The notes beneath the pieces are model-generated. The model searched no databases and was not told where the DNA came from. It saw only the letters and a list, made by a program, of their open reading frames with translations. The position numbers were made by a program, and so were the translations under genes. From Limnoperna fortunei (Eukaryota; Mollusca; Bivalvia; Mytilida; Modiolidae), in contig OX104112.1 of the NCBI GenBank assembly GCA_944474755.1, positions 53,456,774 to 53,520,773 on the forward strand: DNA of 64,000 nucleotides. Reading direction: 5' to 3'. Every line of letters begins with the position of its first letter. Within the stretch, counting starts at the first letter, position 1. Below, one piece after another: positions 10,436 to 21,789 of this stretch.

Positions 10436-11260
10436 TTGGAAACTCACACACGTCATTCCTATTTTCAAAAGGGGGATAAATCTTCTATGTCTAATTACAG
10501 ACCAGTTGCATTAATATGCTGTATAAGCAAAGTTTTAGAGAAAATTGTATATAAATATATCAATAACCATTTATTTTCGAACTCCCTTCTATATAAGTTT
10601 CAGTCTGGATTTATGCCAGGACACTCTACTAGCCATCAACTAGCCGAAATATATCACGAAATTTTATTAGCTTTAAATAATGGGCACAACACAGCTGTAA
10701 CTTTCTGCGATATAAGTCGTGCTTTTGACAGAGTCTGGATCAAAGGTCTCATTTTTAAACTAGAGAATTATGGTATAAAAGGAACCCTTCTAACGTGGGT
10801 GAAGTCCTATTTAGAAGATAGACAACAAAAAGTTGTTCTTGGATACTTAAAAGCTGGTGTAACCCAGGAATCAGTACTTGGTCCTCTCCTTTTCCTCGTA
10901 TATGTTAAAGACATTGCCGATGAAGTATTAGGACTATGTCGACTGTATGCCGACGACACTTCAATGGGGCATACTGCTCCCGATGGACAAACTCTTGTTA
11001 ATATGGTTAACACTGACTTAGAAAATATCTCTAAGTGGTCTAATGATTGGTTAGTCAAATTAAATCCAGAAAAAACTGATATAATGGTATTCAGCACTAA
11101 AGCTCGACACTCAACATTGCGATTTAAATTTAACAACGTTCTCATCGACCCAGTTGTCTCTCACAAGCACCTGGATTTAATATTCAGTTTCGATGGCAAA
11201 TGGACTGTGCATATTAATAGCATTATTGATAAAGCTTCCAAGAAGTTAAACGTTTTGTAA
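10436..11260 (+). pseudogene. LINE-A reverse transcriptase core
   Basis: 274 codons with the ordered RT blocks: SNYRPVALICCISKVLEKI (about residues 19-37), FQSGFMPGHST, TFCDISRAFDRVW (block with the first catalytic Asp), GVTQESVLGPLLFLVYVKDI (GVPQGSVLGP in active elements; Gly replaced by Glu), and LYADDT with the catalytic YADD. A CR1/L2-group RT is the best fit. The frame ends at a TAA (11,258-11,260), but matching sequence (LERIYLTFILPILEYSCEVW) continues beyond in the same frame, so this is an inactivating stop. The first Met lies just inside the SINE target duplication and is not a real start. Confidence 0.85.
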
Positions 11261-11539
11261 AAACGCAAATTTAAATTAAATAGAGAATACTTAGAGCGAA
11301 TTTATCTGACATTTATTCTTCCAATTCTAGAATATTCCTGCGAGGTCTGGGACAACTGTGGTCAGGCTAACGCTGAACGTTTAGAAAAACTTCATCTTCA
11401 AGCTGGGAGAATTGTCACTGGACTTACTATGTATGCCAGTTGAGACTCTATCTTTTAAGAGACTGGATGGGAGCCCCTTGCACGTAGACGGGAACGGAAA
11501 CAACTTGTCCTTTTCTATAATATTGTCCATGGTCAATGT

Positions 11540-12115
11540 TTGGAATATCTAGCTGATCTAATGCCGCCACTTGTCGCTGAAACCACAGTTTATAATTTAC
11601 GTAGTAGTCAAAATTACTCTGTTCCATTAACACGTCTTACTTTATTCCAACAATCCTTCTTCCCATCTACACTAAAACTTTGGAATGATCTAGACATATC
11701 TATACGAAATTCGCCTTCGGTAGATATTTTCAAGTGTTCATTGAGAGCAAGATATTGCCGTTACAAAAAACCACCGGCCTATTACTTCATTGGCAATAGA
11801 CATTTAAACATTCTTCATACCAGACTACGCCAAAAATGCAGTTCACTAAAACAGGACCTATTTAGAGCAAAACTTATTGAAAATTCGATCTGTTCATGTG
11901 GTACTGCATCTGAAACTGTAGAACACTATTTTATGTCCTGCAAAAACTACCATATACCTAGACTTAAATTACAAACAAATTTACTATTGGTTAATTTTCG
12001 TTTCGATCTGAACACACTGTCATATGGAGTAGTTAATGACAGCTATGAAAACAACTGCTTTACTATTTCATCACGTTCAGTTATATATCAAAGAAACCGG
12101 ACGATTCACAAGTAA
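11540..12115 (+). pseudogene. LINE-A C-terminal Cys-rich domain
   Basis: 191 codons, already open upstream of the Met. Near residues 98-143 lie an R.RQKCSSL stretch and a zinc-finger-like CSCGT...ETVEHYFMSC, a Cys/His signature found at the C-terminus of CR1/L2-type LINE proteins and thought to bind nucleic acid. It is joined to the reverse transcriptase by about 280 bp that are recognisable but frame-broken. The stop at 12,113-12,115 fits the natural end of ORF2; about 200 bp of C/T-rich 3' UTR-like DNA follows. Confidence 0.75.
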
Positions 12116-12320
12116 TTAAGCTCTCATTGTAAAATGGAGTTGCATCAATTTCCCCCCCCCCTTTTTCCCTTTTTGTTTCTGTTTCTTATTTTGCTTCCTA
12201 AATACTTTGTATATGTACTATGTGAAATGTACAACTCAAGTGAATGTTCATATAGATTTCTTAGGTCATGTTTATACCCATTTTACAGGGAGAATGTAAC
12301 AACCCACGTTTTGTGAATTA

Positions 12321-13469
12321 TCTTGAAAAAACAAACTACATGTAGAAGCACCCTAATAGAAATAAATTTTAAGAGTCACTGGAAAATATCTAAATTTTTG
12401 TTTTGCTTAAAATAAAATTATAGTATTCTTTCTTTATTTACCACGTTACATGTTAAAACAGAGACGATAAATATACTTAGTCCTGCTATCCAATCCAGTC
12501 CATGTTTTTCCACAGGTACTCGTAGACCAGAACCCCACCCTCTTTTTGTATTCTCTTGCAAGAAATCATTTAAACGTCTTAAATTAGATTCTGCTCTTTG
12601 TTATATTTATATCTAAAGTTTCCACAAAAATACCAAACGGAAGTGACGGGAGTCGAGTAATTAAGAACAATGACGGAGTTAGGGTGATCTTTCGATTGTT
12701 AATTATGTGAACAGTAATGGCCAATGAAACCAAAAACCACTCTGTCATTGTTTCTTGCCAACACGACTTCCGTCACTCCGTCTGCTCTGGTAATTATAAC
12801 ATGTAAACTTGTTGGATAAAAAATTAAAATAATTGGACATATATTAATGTATTGATAAAGTGTTAGTATCAATACATAGAACAAATATGTTTTAGGAATA
12901 AAAAAAAGCGGTAGCTCATTTGTCTTAGGGAATTATCGGATCAAACCTGAGAGATACCTCGCATATTTCAAAAAGAGTGTAATGTAATAATAAATATGAT
13001 ACAAACGATAATTGGTATAACAAAGAATTCAATTCCAAAATAATATCCTTTCAACCCCTTATATTTCGAAATCGTAAAAAGATCTGTTGACAAAATCCAG
13101 AAGCAAATTTTAACACGAAATTTGATAAATACATGTAACTCCAATTATTATTGGGATAAAAATAACATATTTACATAAAATTTGCAAGAGAATAGAAAAA
13201 AGAAAATTAATAACAAAGACACAGACTTAAAAGAAAAAACAAAACTGAAAAAACCCGAACACTAACCAAACTCCAACCTCCCAAAGTCAAGATAAACATT
13301 TGCGTGAATAATACCAAAGCTAATTAAATGATTAATTCAATGATAAAAAACAGTTAAATGATTTAGTAGTTTTCAAGGTGTAACGTTCAGTAGTCTCATG
13401 AAATTATACAAAATGTGTGGGCCTACTTCCAAAAGCTCATTTGATTAGAAAATTTGCTTGCTTGAATGA
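12321..13469. other. No gene; weak inverted repeat and dispersed-repeat copy
   Basis: About 12,532-12,612 resembles 243-335 in direct orientation. About 12,638-12,785 can fold on itself: AACAATGACGGAGT pairs with ACTCTGTCATTGTT, and GGAAGTGACGG with CCGTCACTCC allowing a mismatch. No supported exon. Confidence 0.5.
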
Positions 13470-13686
13470 AATTCAACGCCACTTTAACGATTTTTTGCTG
13501 CATGTATATCGTGTGGTCTAATTTTTATTACTAGTAGCAGAGGAAGCCGGAGTATACTGTGAAAACATCCAACTTCTGGCAGGAAAACTGGCAATCCTTG
13601 TCAAGTAAGTTGGTAGTCGAGCACGCCCTGCACACAATAAGGCTCGAACCCATCTGAACTACCTTAACTACTCGGCCACTATAAGG
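13470..13686 (-). mobile_element. SINE, diverged inverted copy
   Basis: Read on the minus strand it starts with GGCCGAGTAGTTAAGGTAG (A-box region), then GGTTCGAGCC (B-box), GACAAGGATTGCCAG and a tail reading GTGGCGTTGAA. It matches the SINE at 2371 throughout, with internal gaps. No clear target duplication, consistent with age. Confidence 0.75.
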
Positions 13687-13689
13687 AAT

Positions 13690-14480
13690 AAAAACACAAT
13701 TTTAATTAATTACCTGTTGATAACACACATTTGGCCCTTTCATATCCTAGATATATACAATTTCAAATCCAATCAAAATTTAATTTAAAAAAAATGTACA
13801 CCTGAAAAATATGCTCTTTTGACCCTTTAAATAAGTAAATAAAAATTAAATTTGAAAAAGTGCATTCTTATTATTGCAAATTGTTTTTTATTTTGTATTC
13901 TTGTTAATTATTTTCAACTAAATAAAAATTAAAGAGAAAGAAAAACTTATGTAATACTTATAAAAGCATATGAATTTTAAAAAAAAGAAAAACAAAAATT
14001 ATAATTATTTTTTCAGATTTATTACTGATTTACTTCAAATATCCATTTTTTTTTAAATATTGTTTGCCAATACTTAACTTCATAAAATATTAAAATATTA
14101 GACATTCAGGTGTGTCATCACTTACTAAATTTATACAACCTTAGATTAATCTTTAAATGCTTAAAATGCAAAACCTCTAATTGCTCCAACAGGATACCAC
14201 TAAAAACACAGAAACTATAATTAAATAACGTTTTCTCCTCGGATGTCAGGGCAATAAACCGATCAAAAGGACACACAAGCAATGTTTCCATTTTGCCGGG
14301 GAAGCCATGTTGATTTACCTCCAAATCGTTGATAAATATTTTAACAAGTATGAAACAGTTCAAGCCCGAGTGTTTACCTTAAATAACCCTCAAAAAGACC
14401 AGCGGGTGAAAAGCTTTATGATACGCGAAAGTTGCTGTTTATCTGTAAAGACCCATATTTATAATAATGATCTGATAACA
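13690..14480. other. No gene seen
   Basis: Very AT-rich. Open frames at 14,118-14,363 (minus) and 14,307-14,513 (plus) overlap and show no motif. Confidence 0.5.
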
Positions 14481-14487
14481 CAAACAT

Positions 14488-14763
14488 ATGTTATGCTATA
14501 TAGAAATTATTGATAAAGATAAAATTAATTGTTTCATTTGGGAACTTTGTACCATTCTGGTTGACAGTGCAAAAAGTACACTTGGTACTTTTCAGCCAAA
14601 GCGCAAAAATCGAAATGGTCAATCTAGGGGGGATAAGCCATGGTTCAATAACGATTGTAAATTCGCTAGACAAAATTATAGAAAATTGAAGAGAAATCTT
14701 AAGAAGAAGAGAACTGAAAAGCTAAAACATGAGGTGTTCCAAGCTGAGAAACACTACAAATAA
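14488..14763 (+). pseudogene. LINE-B linker fragment
   Basis: Encodes RGDKPWFNNDCKFARQNYRK, the 'kpWfn.ec...r..yr..kr' segment that precedes LINE reverse transcriptases. It stops at 14,761-14,763, but the same frame continues with recognisable sequence (NPREYWKILNQ, about 14,836-14,868), so the stop is a point nonsense mutation. A frame change follows near 14,900. The Met at the start is not a genuine initiation site. Confidence 0.7.
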
Positions 14764-14904
14764 ACTCTAGACAAAAATATTAAACTTCACCGCGCAGAAA
14801 TTAGAAAGAAACTTAAAAATTTAAAAAACAGTAATCCAAGAGAATATTGGAAAATTCTTAATCAAGGTAGAGAAAAAAGACAGCCAGATATTCCCTTGGA
14901 GAAT

Positions 14905-16961
14905 TTGTTTACTTTTTCAAAGATTTAAACTCAGCGCCGGCGGCTGATAACCACGCTAACTTACCGTTCGAAGAACTCTTAAATATAAATCAGTTTAACG
15001 AGGAGATTAACTCTTACATCTCAGAAGATGAAATTCGTCGATGTATTAAGAAACTAAAAAATAATAAAGCATGCGGGGAAGACGAAATTATAAACGAATA
15101 TATCAAATCGTCTGCAGAGATGTTTATCCCAATATATGAAAAAATATTTAACTTTATTCTAGATACTGGAATTATGCCAGACGTTTGGTTACTAGGAAAG
15201 ATTAAACCTATCTATAAAAATAAAGGAAATCCTTGCGATCCACAAAATTTTAGACCTATAACGTTGCTTAGTTGTGTAGGAAAATTATTCACAGCTATTC
15301 TAAACGACAGATTAAATTGTTTCTCAGATGAAAACCTCATTTTATTGGAAAACCAATTTGGCTTTAGAAAATCATATTCTACAACCGACATTTTATTTAC
15401 CTTATACTCACTTTTTGAAATTCTTAAAAGCAGAAAGAAAAAGCTGTTTTGTGCTTTCATTGACTTTGAGAAAGCCTTCGACACAGTCTGGCGAAAGGCT
15501 TTGTGGTACAAATTGTTAATGAATAACATCAATGGTAAATTGTATAATGTCATTTTAAGTATGCACACTGATGTTAAATCCTGTATTGTGTATAACAATT
15601 GCAAATCAGAATACTTTCCGTTTGAGATGGGTGTACGCCAAGGTGAAAACTTATCGCCATTTTTATTTGCCTTATTTTTAAACGACGTCCAAACCTTTTT
15701 GGAAAACGAAAACCTTATTGGACTCAAAACAGTTTCAGATATTGCAGAAGAACATCTCAGTGTTTTTCTAAAACTTTTCGTGCTACTCTATGCAGACGAT
15801 ACCGTTCTTTTGGCTGAATCACCGTCAGATCTCCAGACCGAATTAAATAAAATTTTTGAATATTGTAAATTGTGGAAACTTAAAATAAATACACAGAAGA
15901 CCAAAATACTAGTATTTTCTTCGGGCAGACCTTTGGCAAATTTAAAGTTTTATCTTGATGGTTCAGAAATTGATATTGTAAATGAATTTAACTATTTGGG
16001 AATACTATGTAGCAGAACAGGAAGCTTAAACAAGGCTATTCAAAAGCAGGCAGAGAAAGCAACTAAGGCAATGTACGAAATTCTCAAGAGGGGCAGAGTG
16101 CATAATCTATCTATTGAATGCCAGTTAGAACTATTTGATAAAATGGTAAAACCTATCTTATTGTATGGTTCGGAAATTTGGGGGTTTTCCAAACAAATTA
16201 ATTGTTTAGAAATCGTTCAGTTAAAATTCTGTAAACTTTTATTGAAACTTAAAACATGTACACCAAGTTATATGATATATGGAGAACTTGGCAGATTTCC
16301 CATAGAAATTGATATTAAACTAAGAATGGTTTCATTTTGGGCCAGACTCCTCTTAGGTAAACAAACAAAACTTTCTTTTTTATCTTACAAAATGTTGCGG
16401 GTTTTATATATGGTAAAAAATGTTAATATTTCATGGCCAAAATTTGTTCAAAATATTTTTGACAGCACAGGCTTCTCTTACATTTGGATAAATGAAAGCT
16501 TTATTAACAATGAGTGGCTTGTCTCCAACATTAAACTTATTCTACATGATCAGTTTAAGCAACATTGGCACGAACAAGTGGAGAATTCCACCAAGGCCAT
16601 TAATTATAGACTTTTTAAATTTGAAAATTACTTAAACATTCTGGACGATCGAGACATCTCTACACTTTGTAAATTTCGAACGACAAATCACAGACTACCA
16701 ATTGAAGTTGGTAGATGGAATAATGTAACCAGAGAAAACAGGATTTGTATTTATTGCAATGCAAAAGAAATTTGCGATGAATTTCACTATCTTCTAAAAT
16801 GTACACACTTCTCGGCTGAGAGAAAAAAATTTATCCGAATGGACTGTTTACAAATGCCAAATATACTTAAATTCTGTCAAATTATGTGCGACACCAAAAA
16901 AGAAAACCTAATTAAACTGTGTAAATTCATAAGAATAGTAAATAAATTATTTGTTCTCTAG
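14905..16961 (+). pseudogene. LINE-B reverse transcriptase, long uninterrupted frame
   Basis: The frame is open from about 14,905; the first Met is at 15,120 (613 codons from there), the longest frame in the window. RT blocks from the Met: NFRPITLLSCVGKLFTAIL, NQFGFRKSYSTTD, FCAFIDFEKAFDTVW (first catalytic Asp), MGVRQGENLSPFLFALFLND, LLYADDTVLLAES (catalytic YADD) and LKINTQKTKILVFSSG. Near the end, CIYCNAKEICDEFHYLLKC is a CxxC...H...C zinc-binding motif typical of LINE C-termini. All visible catalytic residues are kept, so this copy is younger than LINE-A, but the missing 5' part and upstream breaks make it non-autonomous. Confidence 0.88.
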
Positions 16962-17105
16962 GCATTGTTTCCTTCTACATGTTATGTAAATAGTGTATAT
17001 AGATAGATATTGTAGTGTATTTATTGTATTGTCTACGTTGTATCTTATTGTATTGTATCTCTATACCATTGTATTGGTTTATGAGAATAAAGAAATGGAA
17101 TAGAA

Positions 17106-17819
17106 GTATGACACATTAGTATGAATTCCCGATTTTTAATTTAAAGTAAGCAGTCTTGCTAGAGTTTAAGAAATTAATTTTTAATTATGCAGAAATTCAA
17201 CATATTTCAAAGTTAATCGGCTGGACATTCGTTAAAAATATTGCATATGAAAACGTTAATTAGATACTTTCAACTCAAAAGTCCGTGACACAAGTAAAAC
17301 ACTTTAGTAAAAATAATCAAAGACTTTTTTATTTCAGTTCTTAGTATCGCTTTTAAAATCGTTGTTCTCTATTCTAGATTTCCAATATGCGTTTAAAATG
17401 TGTCAACAGTTAAATAATTTTGTTAACTACAATAACCCAGGGAAATAGAGGATGTGCGCATGCCTTTGAAATGTATTTATTATTCCTGTACCTGTGAGCA
17501 AGGACAATCATGGTGAACTCGAAGAAGTAAAACCTAAAAGAAATCTGATTTTCGAATTCCTTTGTTCAAATATGTATGCATCCACAATGTTAAATTTCAC
17601 GTTGTATCATTATAAAATAAATCACACGAGGTTCGCTAAAGCAAAAGGAAACGCTTTACGATATACGTGAGAATAAATGATAAATCATACGATACGCGCA
17701 GGAGAAACCAGACTATAGTGTTACTAACTGACTGAATATGTATTGGCCCTGGTATTGATTCGAGCCGAGAACCAATATAATATGTTAATATTTACTGTTC
17801 CATTGCGAAACTGCAATCC
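17106..17819. other. No gene seen
   Basis: AT-rich DNA without supported features. Confidence 0.45.
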
Positions 17820-18015
17820 TCTGGCAATCAATTATAGTGGCGTCATAAGAGAGATGAGGAACAATGATGTCACAGTCAATTTAAGAATAGTAAGATATGG
17901 TTTATTGTAACGAGCGATCATAATATACTTACAGTGTTTGGTAATATTAATCTGAATTATTACTACTAAATGGACTGCTGGTTCAATACGCTGTTATTGA
18001 GTCTGTATTATCTAA
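17820..18015 (-). pseudogene. TRIM/NHL-like gene relic (copy of 57,880-58,140)
   Basis: Plus-strand text such as AATCAATTAT[AGT]GG[CG]GTCATAAG, ATTTAAGAATAGTAAGA and ATGGTTTATTGTAAC, then the TGG[T]TCA...CTGTATTA block, parallels 57,888-58,132 with gaps. The coding strand would be minus. Frames are broken throughout, so this is a relic of the TRIM-like family described at 57,684. Confidence 0.55.
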
Positions 18016-18233
18016 GTGCTTATTTATTTTCGCTTGCACTGTTGCTATTTCAAGAAGCCCATCAGGTCGGTAAGTCCAGTACAGAATCAGATAGTTCGTA
18101 ACAATTTCATTGCATAAATCAAACAGTCCATATGACTGGTTTTAAAGAGCCACACAAACAAGAGCATGGAATATTGGTACTTAATACAATACAACAAACC
18201 ACCCATTATAACAAATCAACCTACCAAGTGCAT

Positions 18234-18422
18234 GCGCGTTTATAACGAAGAATTAAGTTTATCTAAACATCTCGGCTACTCAACCACTCTTAACAAATAA
18301 CAATCCACCATCTAACCGTGCAGTCAGAAGCGAAACAATACCTGCGCGTTTATAACAGAGAATAAAGTTTGATTAACATCTCGGCTACTCAACCACATTA
18401 AAAACTAACAATCCGTTATCGA
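18234..18422. repeat. Two-copy tandem repeat, about 108-bp period
   Basis: GCGCGTTTATAAC...AA.TTAAGTTT...ACATCTCGGCTACTCAACCAC occurs at about 18,234 and again at about 18,343, each followed by AACAATCC. Non-coding. Confidence 0.7.
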
Positions 18423-18645
18423 ATGAGTAGTAAATCTTGTTTTTCTGTGTTGTAACTTTGTGCTACTCCTTGCATTGTTGTATATACGTATTTTTTTATT
18501 ATGTTCCCATCTATTACCTTGATTCCCCCTCCATGTACCACGGCATATAATTTACCATCTTTGTGTGTAATGTCCTTGATTGATAATACTCGAGGTTTTA
18601 TCTATTATACCGGAAATATTTATGTCGATATTCCATATCATTGTT

Positions 18646-18885
18646 GGGGCCTTGGTGGCCAAGTGATTAAGGTAGTTCCTCTACTATTGATCACGTGGTC
18701 TGTCAGCATAGAGAATGCGAGTTCGATTCTCACTGCGGGCAGGATGAACTCGACTCCAATCTCAATTGACAAGGATTGCCAGTTTTCCTCCCCAAGGTCG
18801 GGGTTTTCTCCGGGTACTCCGGATTCCTTCCCCAATAAACAACTGATATAGCTAAAAAGTTGCTGAAAACACCATTCAAACAAAC
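18646..18885 (+). mobile_element. SINE, third copy
   Basis: Starts GGGGCCTTGGTGGCCAAGTG, with B-box-like AGTTCGATTC (about 18,720-18,729), GACAAGGATTGCCAG and TCCGGGTACTCCGGATTCC. The tail is shortened and ends in an (AAAC)n run. A perfect target duplication is not obvious. Confidence 0.82.
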
Positions 18886-19221
18886 AAACAAGCATACCAT
18901 TTTGTAAGGAAATACTCGGAACATATAAAGGAAAAATTTATAATTATGTTTGTTTCTTCCATAAAGGTAGATCATTTTGCTAACTCATAGTAATAGAAAA
19001 GGTTTCTCAAAATTGAATTGTTACTGTGCTATTAAGCGAGACTCTTTAACTGCTAACGTCCAGAACATACGAGTTCATCGGATCTTTTAATTTGGCTACA
19101 TGGCTGTCTTTAATTTCATGTGTTGTGCTTGTTGAGTCGCTTTTGTGCAGTGTATAATGAGTAGCTTTATTTGTTTGATTATTTTTTTTTCTTTTTTCAT
19201 GTTCTACCTTTTATATATAGG

Positions 19222-19624
19222 ATCTTACATTGGTACGAGTGGATTATCGGATTTCTCCAATCGAGATAGTTAAATTATGGAATTTTAAGTCCGAGCCTTG
19301 GCGAGGACTTAAATTTCCATAATTTAACTATCGAGATTGGAGAAATCCGATAATCCATGAGTGCTAATGTAAGATTCTGTTTCTCTAATTTTAAAAAGTA
19401 GTAAATTTGCGAAACGAAGTACAAATTCTCCCAACCCCAATTTTAGGTTCATGACTTGAATACGCGGTAAATGGAAGGTGTTTTGTTTATGAAGTCATGA
19501 GTTCTTATTGTGACGTTATTATTTTTAACCAATCAACTGCTGAGAACAACAAATTCACTAGTGACGAGAAATATTTTTTCCACACCGGTCAAGCGGTTGA
19601 AATATTACGTCAAAATTAGAGAAA
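19222..19624. mobile_element. 154-bp palindrome abutting an inverted-repeat body (family 1)
   Basis: 19,222-19,375 is a near-perfect palindrome with arms of about 70 bp (GTGGATTATCGGATTTCTCC against GGAGAAATCCGATAATCCA) and a CpG-containing centre GAGCCTTGGCGAGGAC. Directly after it, TTTCTCTAATTTT (19,379) and AAAATTAGAGAAA (19,612-19,624) bound a non-coding body of about 246 bp. The same palindrome-then-body layout recurs at 24,753 and 25,377 with unrelated sequences. No transposase frame is visible; any mobility would be non-autonomous. Confidence 0.6.
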
Positions 19625-20031
19625 TATCATTTACTGAACTTACATTTATATAGCAATAAATGTTGAAGATCTGTTCTGTTGTTTAATTGGGTCTTCTTCA
19701 GAACGACCGCAAAGTTCACGTTTCAGGCGTTTTAATTGGATGCCGCAACACAACTTTCTTGTTTTAGGCATTATGATTGTAACAAGTAGAGACGAGTACG
19801 CGTGAAATCAACTGGCCGTTTTTGACCTAAAATGACCATTTAGAGAAGAATAGACGAATTGTGTGAAAAAATATTTTTGTAATAGCCTCCTTTTTAAAGT
19901 CTCCGTTTGAAATGCATTAATTAATGACAGATATATGTAAAAAATGTATTTGTATTGTGGTTGTAAATACGATTTATGGTATAAATCGGTCTTCATACAA
20001 GTCATATTACATTATTTATTTCATTATTTGA
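19625..20031. other. No gene seen
   Basis: AT-rich DNA between the family-1 palindrome element and the tandem duplication. Confidence 0.45.
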
Positions 20032-20733
20032 ATGTTTTTAACTCTTCATTGGAATGTAGTAAGGGAGATAACTTTTGGTTTTTTTTAATAATTTTAAATC
20101 TATATAGTAGATAACTGTATCAATTGAAGTGTTGTTTTCATTATTAATAATTTTGTATTATTTTATATGTTTATTGTATTTTTGTACGAGTTCATCTTGA
20201 TTGCTATAACTGAACAGGGTACTTGAAGATAAACGTAAGAGTTTACAAAACTCCATTGTTATGCTGATGTTCTCATCATAATTTACTCGGTACTTGTGTC
20301 GCAAATAACCTGCATGCATGTTAATACAAGACTGACGTTATAAATTGGCACAAAGAATGAATTGGAAGAATACAAATAAATAACAAATATTCCTGTTTAT
20401 TGCCTACAGAGCAGACAATGACATAAATGGAAAAGTATAATCGTTATTAATAAATAAGGCCTAAACAAGTCCGGTTTAGCTAAGAGCAGAAACGTCTTAA
20501 AAGGTATTCGGTTCATGCCCCCCTTTTTAAGCAGTTGTTACGTTTTGCCATTGACTTGCAAAGATTAAGTCATAACTAACAATTTTAATACCTGCACAGA
20601 GAATCTAAAAATATCATGAAGTTAAACTATCAAATATTGACTTTAATCTTTTCCTAACTGTATAAAAGGTAACAATTTGTAAAATAAAAAAAAGGTCAGA
20701 TTTAGCGTCGTCTAGCTTCAGCCTGATAATATT

Positions 20734-21789
20734 TCACCAGAATGGATGAAACGATTTAATCTTTAATCTGCTCCAAAAGGAACATTTTTCTGTTGCATTT
20801 TGTAAATCTCTGCTATATTTTGACATGTATATAGGTGTTGAAATAGCTTTTATTCCGGGATTTACCCATTCAAACGCACCTCCATTCTCCAGTGCTTTGA
20901 GAACAACATCACAACAGTTGTGACTAATTAAATGATAACACCCTCCATCAGTGCTGTAATTCCTCCACCACGAATCGATGCAGGATACATTAATTTTATA
21001 GCTTTGAATTGTGAAGCGATATGTAGCCTTTCTGCCCATTTCTTCTTCGTCTTCAAGATACGTTTCTGGTAAATGACCAAGTGTATTTACCTAGTGAAAA
21101 TATGATACATCATTAAGTGTTAATGATATAACGGTAACAATGGAATTGATATTACATGTTTATTTAACATTCGTAAATTTCTTAGCATTATAATTATCAG
21201 CATATCTTTTGCTTAACAATTAAGATACTAGTAAACGATTTTTTCCCTCCTGTATTCAATTACTCTATCCTGGTATTCTTAAAAATGAGCTAATGGCGAT
21301 GGACAAATAATTGCAAAATTGCAAACGCTACGTCCGTTTTGCTTTCCGCGTCTAACGAATGTAGCTTTCTATGTGATGTTTCGAGTAAAAAATTATAATC
21401 AACAGAACGTACATTTACGGAAAATATTGAAACATGTCGTACTCCCTTTTTTCATGCTTTTAAATCTCATGAATGTACGTATATAATATACACAAGGTTC
21501 TTTTTCTAGACAGTTTACATTACTTCCACAAACACCATTGTACTTCCTCACTAATACATCCAGTATTTTAAATTTTGGAATCGATAAAAAATGGTGAAAG
21601 TTCTATGTGTTAAAAGTTAATGTTAGCACTAAATTCGCTTTTTGAACTATAATTTACTTTCGTTTTCTTCTTCTTGTGCTTACTCAGGTCCTCCCTTGGC
21701 CACCAACTTATGTATGTTCCATTGTCCAACAGCAGAGAGCAATGTCCTACACTATCACCCTCTGGCATCCACACATAAATTGTTGCCAT
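20734..21789 (-). CDS. Two-exon gene for a 162-aa NlpC/P60-like (His...Cys) protein, copy 1
   Basis: Exon 1 is 21,789-21,658 (44 codons), exon 2 is 21,090-20,734 (118 codons plus stop); the 567-bp intron has GT...AG ends (AAA|GTAAAT; TTTTCACTAG|GTA), phase 0. An in-frame TAA nine bases upstream fixes the start. Residues 1-31 contain VWMPEGDSVGHCSLLL and YISWWP with a candidate catalytic His16; a Lys-rich patch follows (37-44). Exon 2 holds a WW pair (85-86) and CYHLISHNCCDVVLKALENG, with candidate catalytic Cys103 or Cys104. His before Cys is the order in circularly permuted NlpC/P60 enzymes (LRAT, YiiX), which act on acyl-lipids or peptides. That assignment is inference from layout. No signal peptide or membrane segment is seen. 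The nearest AATAAA on the minus strand is near 20,395-20,400. Confidence 0.72.

Larger units (their letters stand above)
8590..12320 (+). mobile_element. CR1/L2-like non-LTR retrotransposon (LINE-A), decayed
   Basis: The fragments read, in order: hydrophobic leader plus 2A-like peptide, apurinic-type endonuclease, linker, reverse transcriptase and Cys-rich C-terminus, all on the plus strand. This is the order expected of ORF2 in a CR1/L2-group LINE. No ORF1 is recognised upstream, so the 5' boundary (about 8590) is approximate. The 3' boundary is placed after a C/T-rich tract that follows the last stop. The copy is dead: frame breaks near 9115, 9700, 9865, 10,260 and 11,430-11,470, a stop at 11,258-11,260, and a SINE-tail insertion at 10,391-10,427. 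Confidence 0.85.
14485..17105 (+). mobile_element. Non-LTR retrotransposon (LINE-B), 5'-truncated
   Basis: It starts within the linker before the reverse transcriptase; no endonuclease is visible upstream, as expected after incomplete reverse transcription. It then carries the full reverse transcriptase, thumb/connection region and a C-terminal Cys/His motif, a short 3' UTR and an end near GAATAAAGAAATGGAATAG instead of a long poly-A. It is distinct from LINE-A: GVRQGENLSPFLF replaces GVxQxSVLGP. I cannot assign the clade safely. Confidence 0.85.

Noticed and set aside
10807..11145. 112-codon minus-strand frame
   Set aside because: Antisense shadow of the LINE-A reverse transcriptase. The 171-codon minus frame at 15,212-15,727 is likewise the shadow of LINE-B.
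18501..18975. Coding frames on both strands around 18.5-19.0 kb
   Set aside because: They run through the SINE at 18,646 and its tail; the translated GC-rich part is the SINE body.
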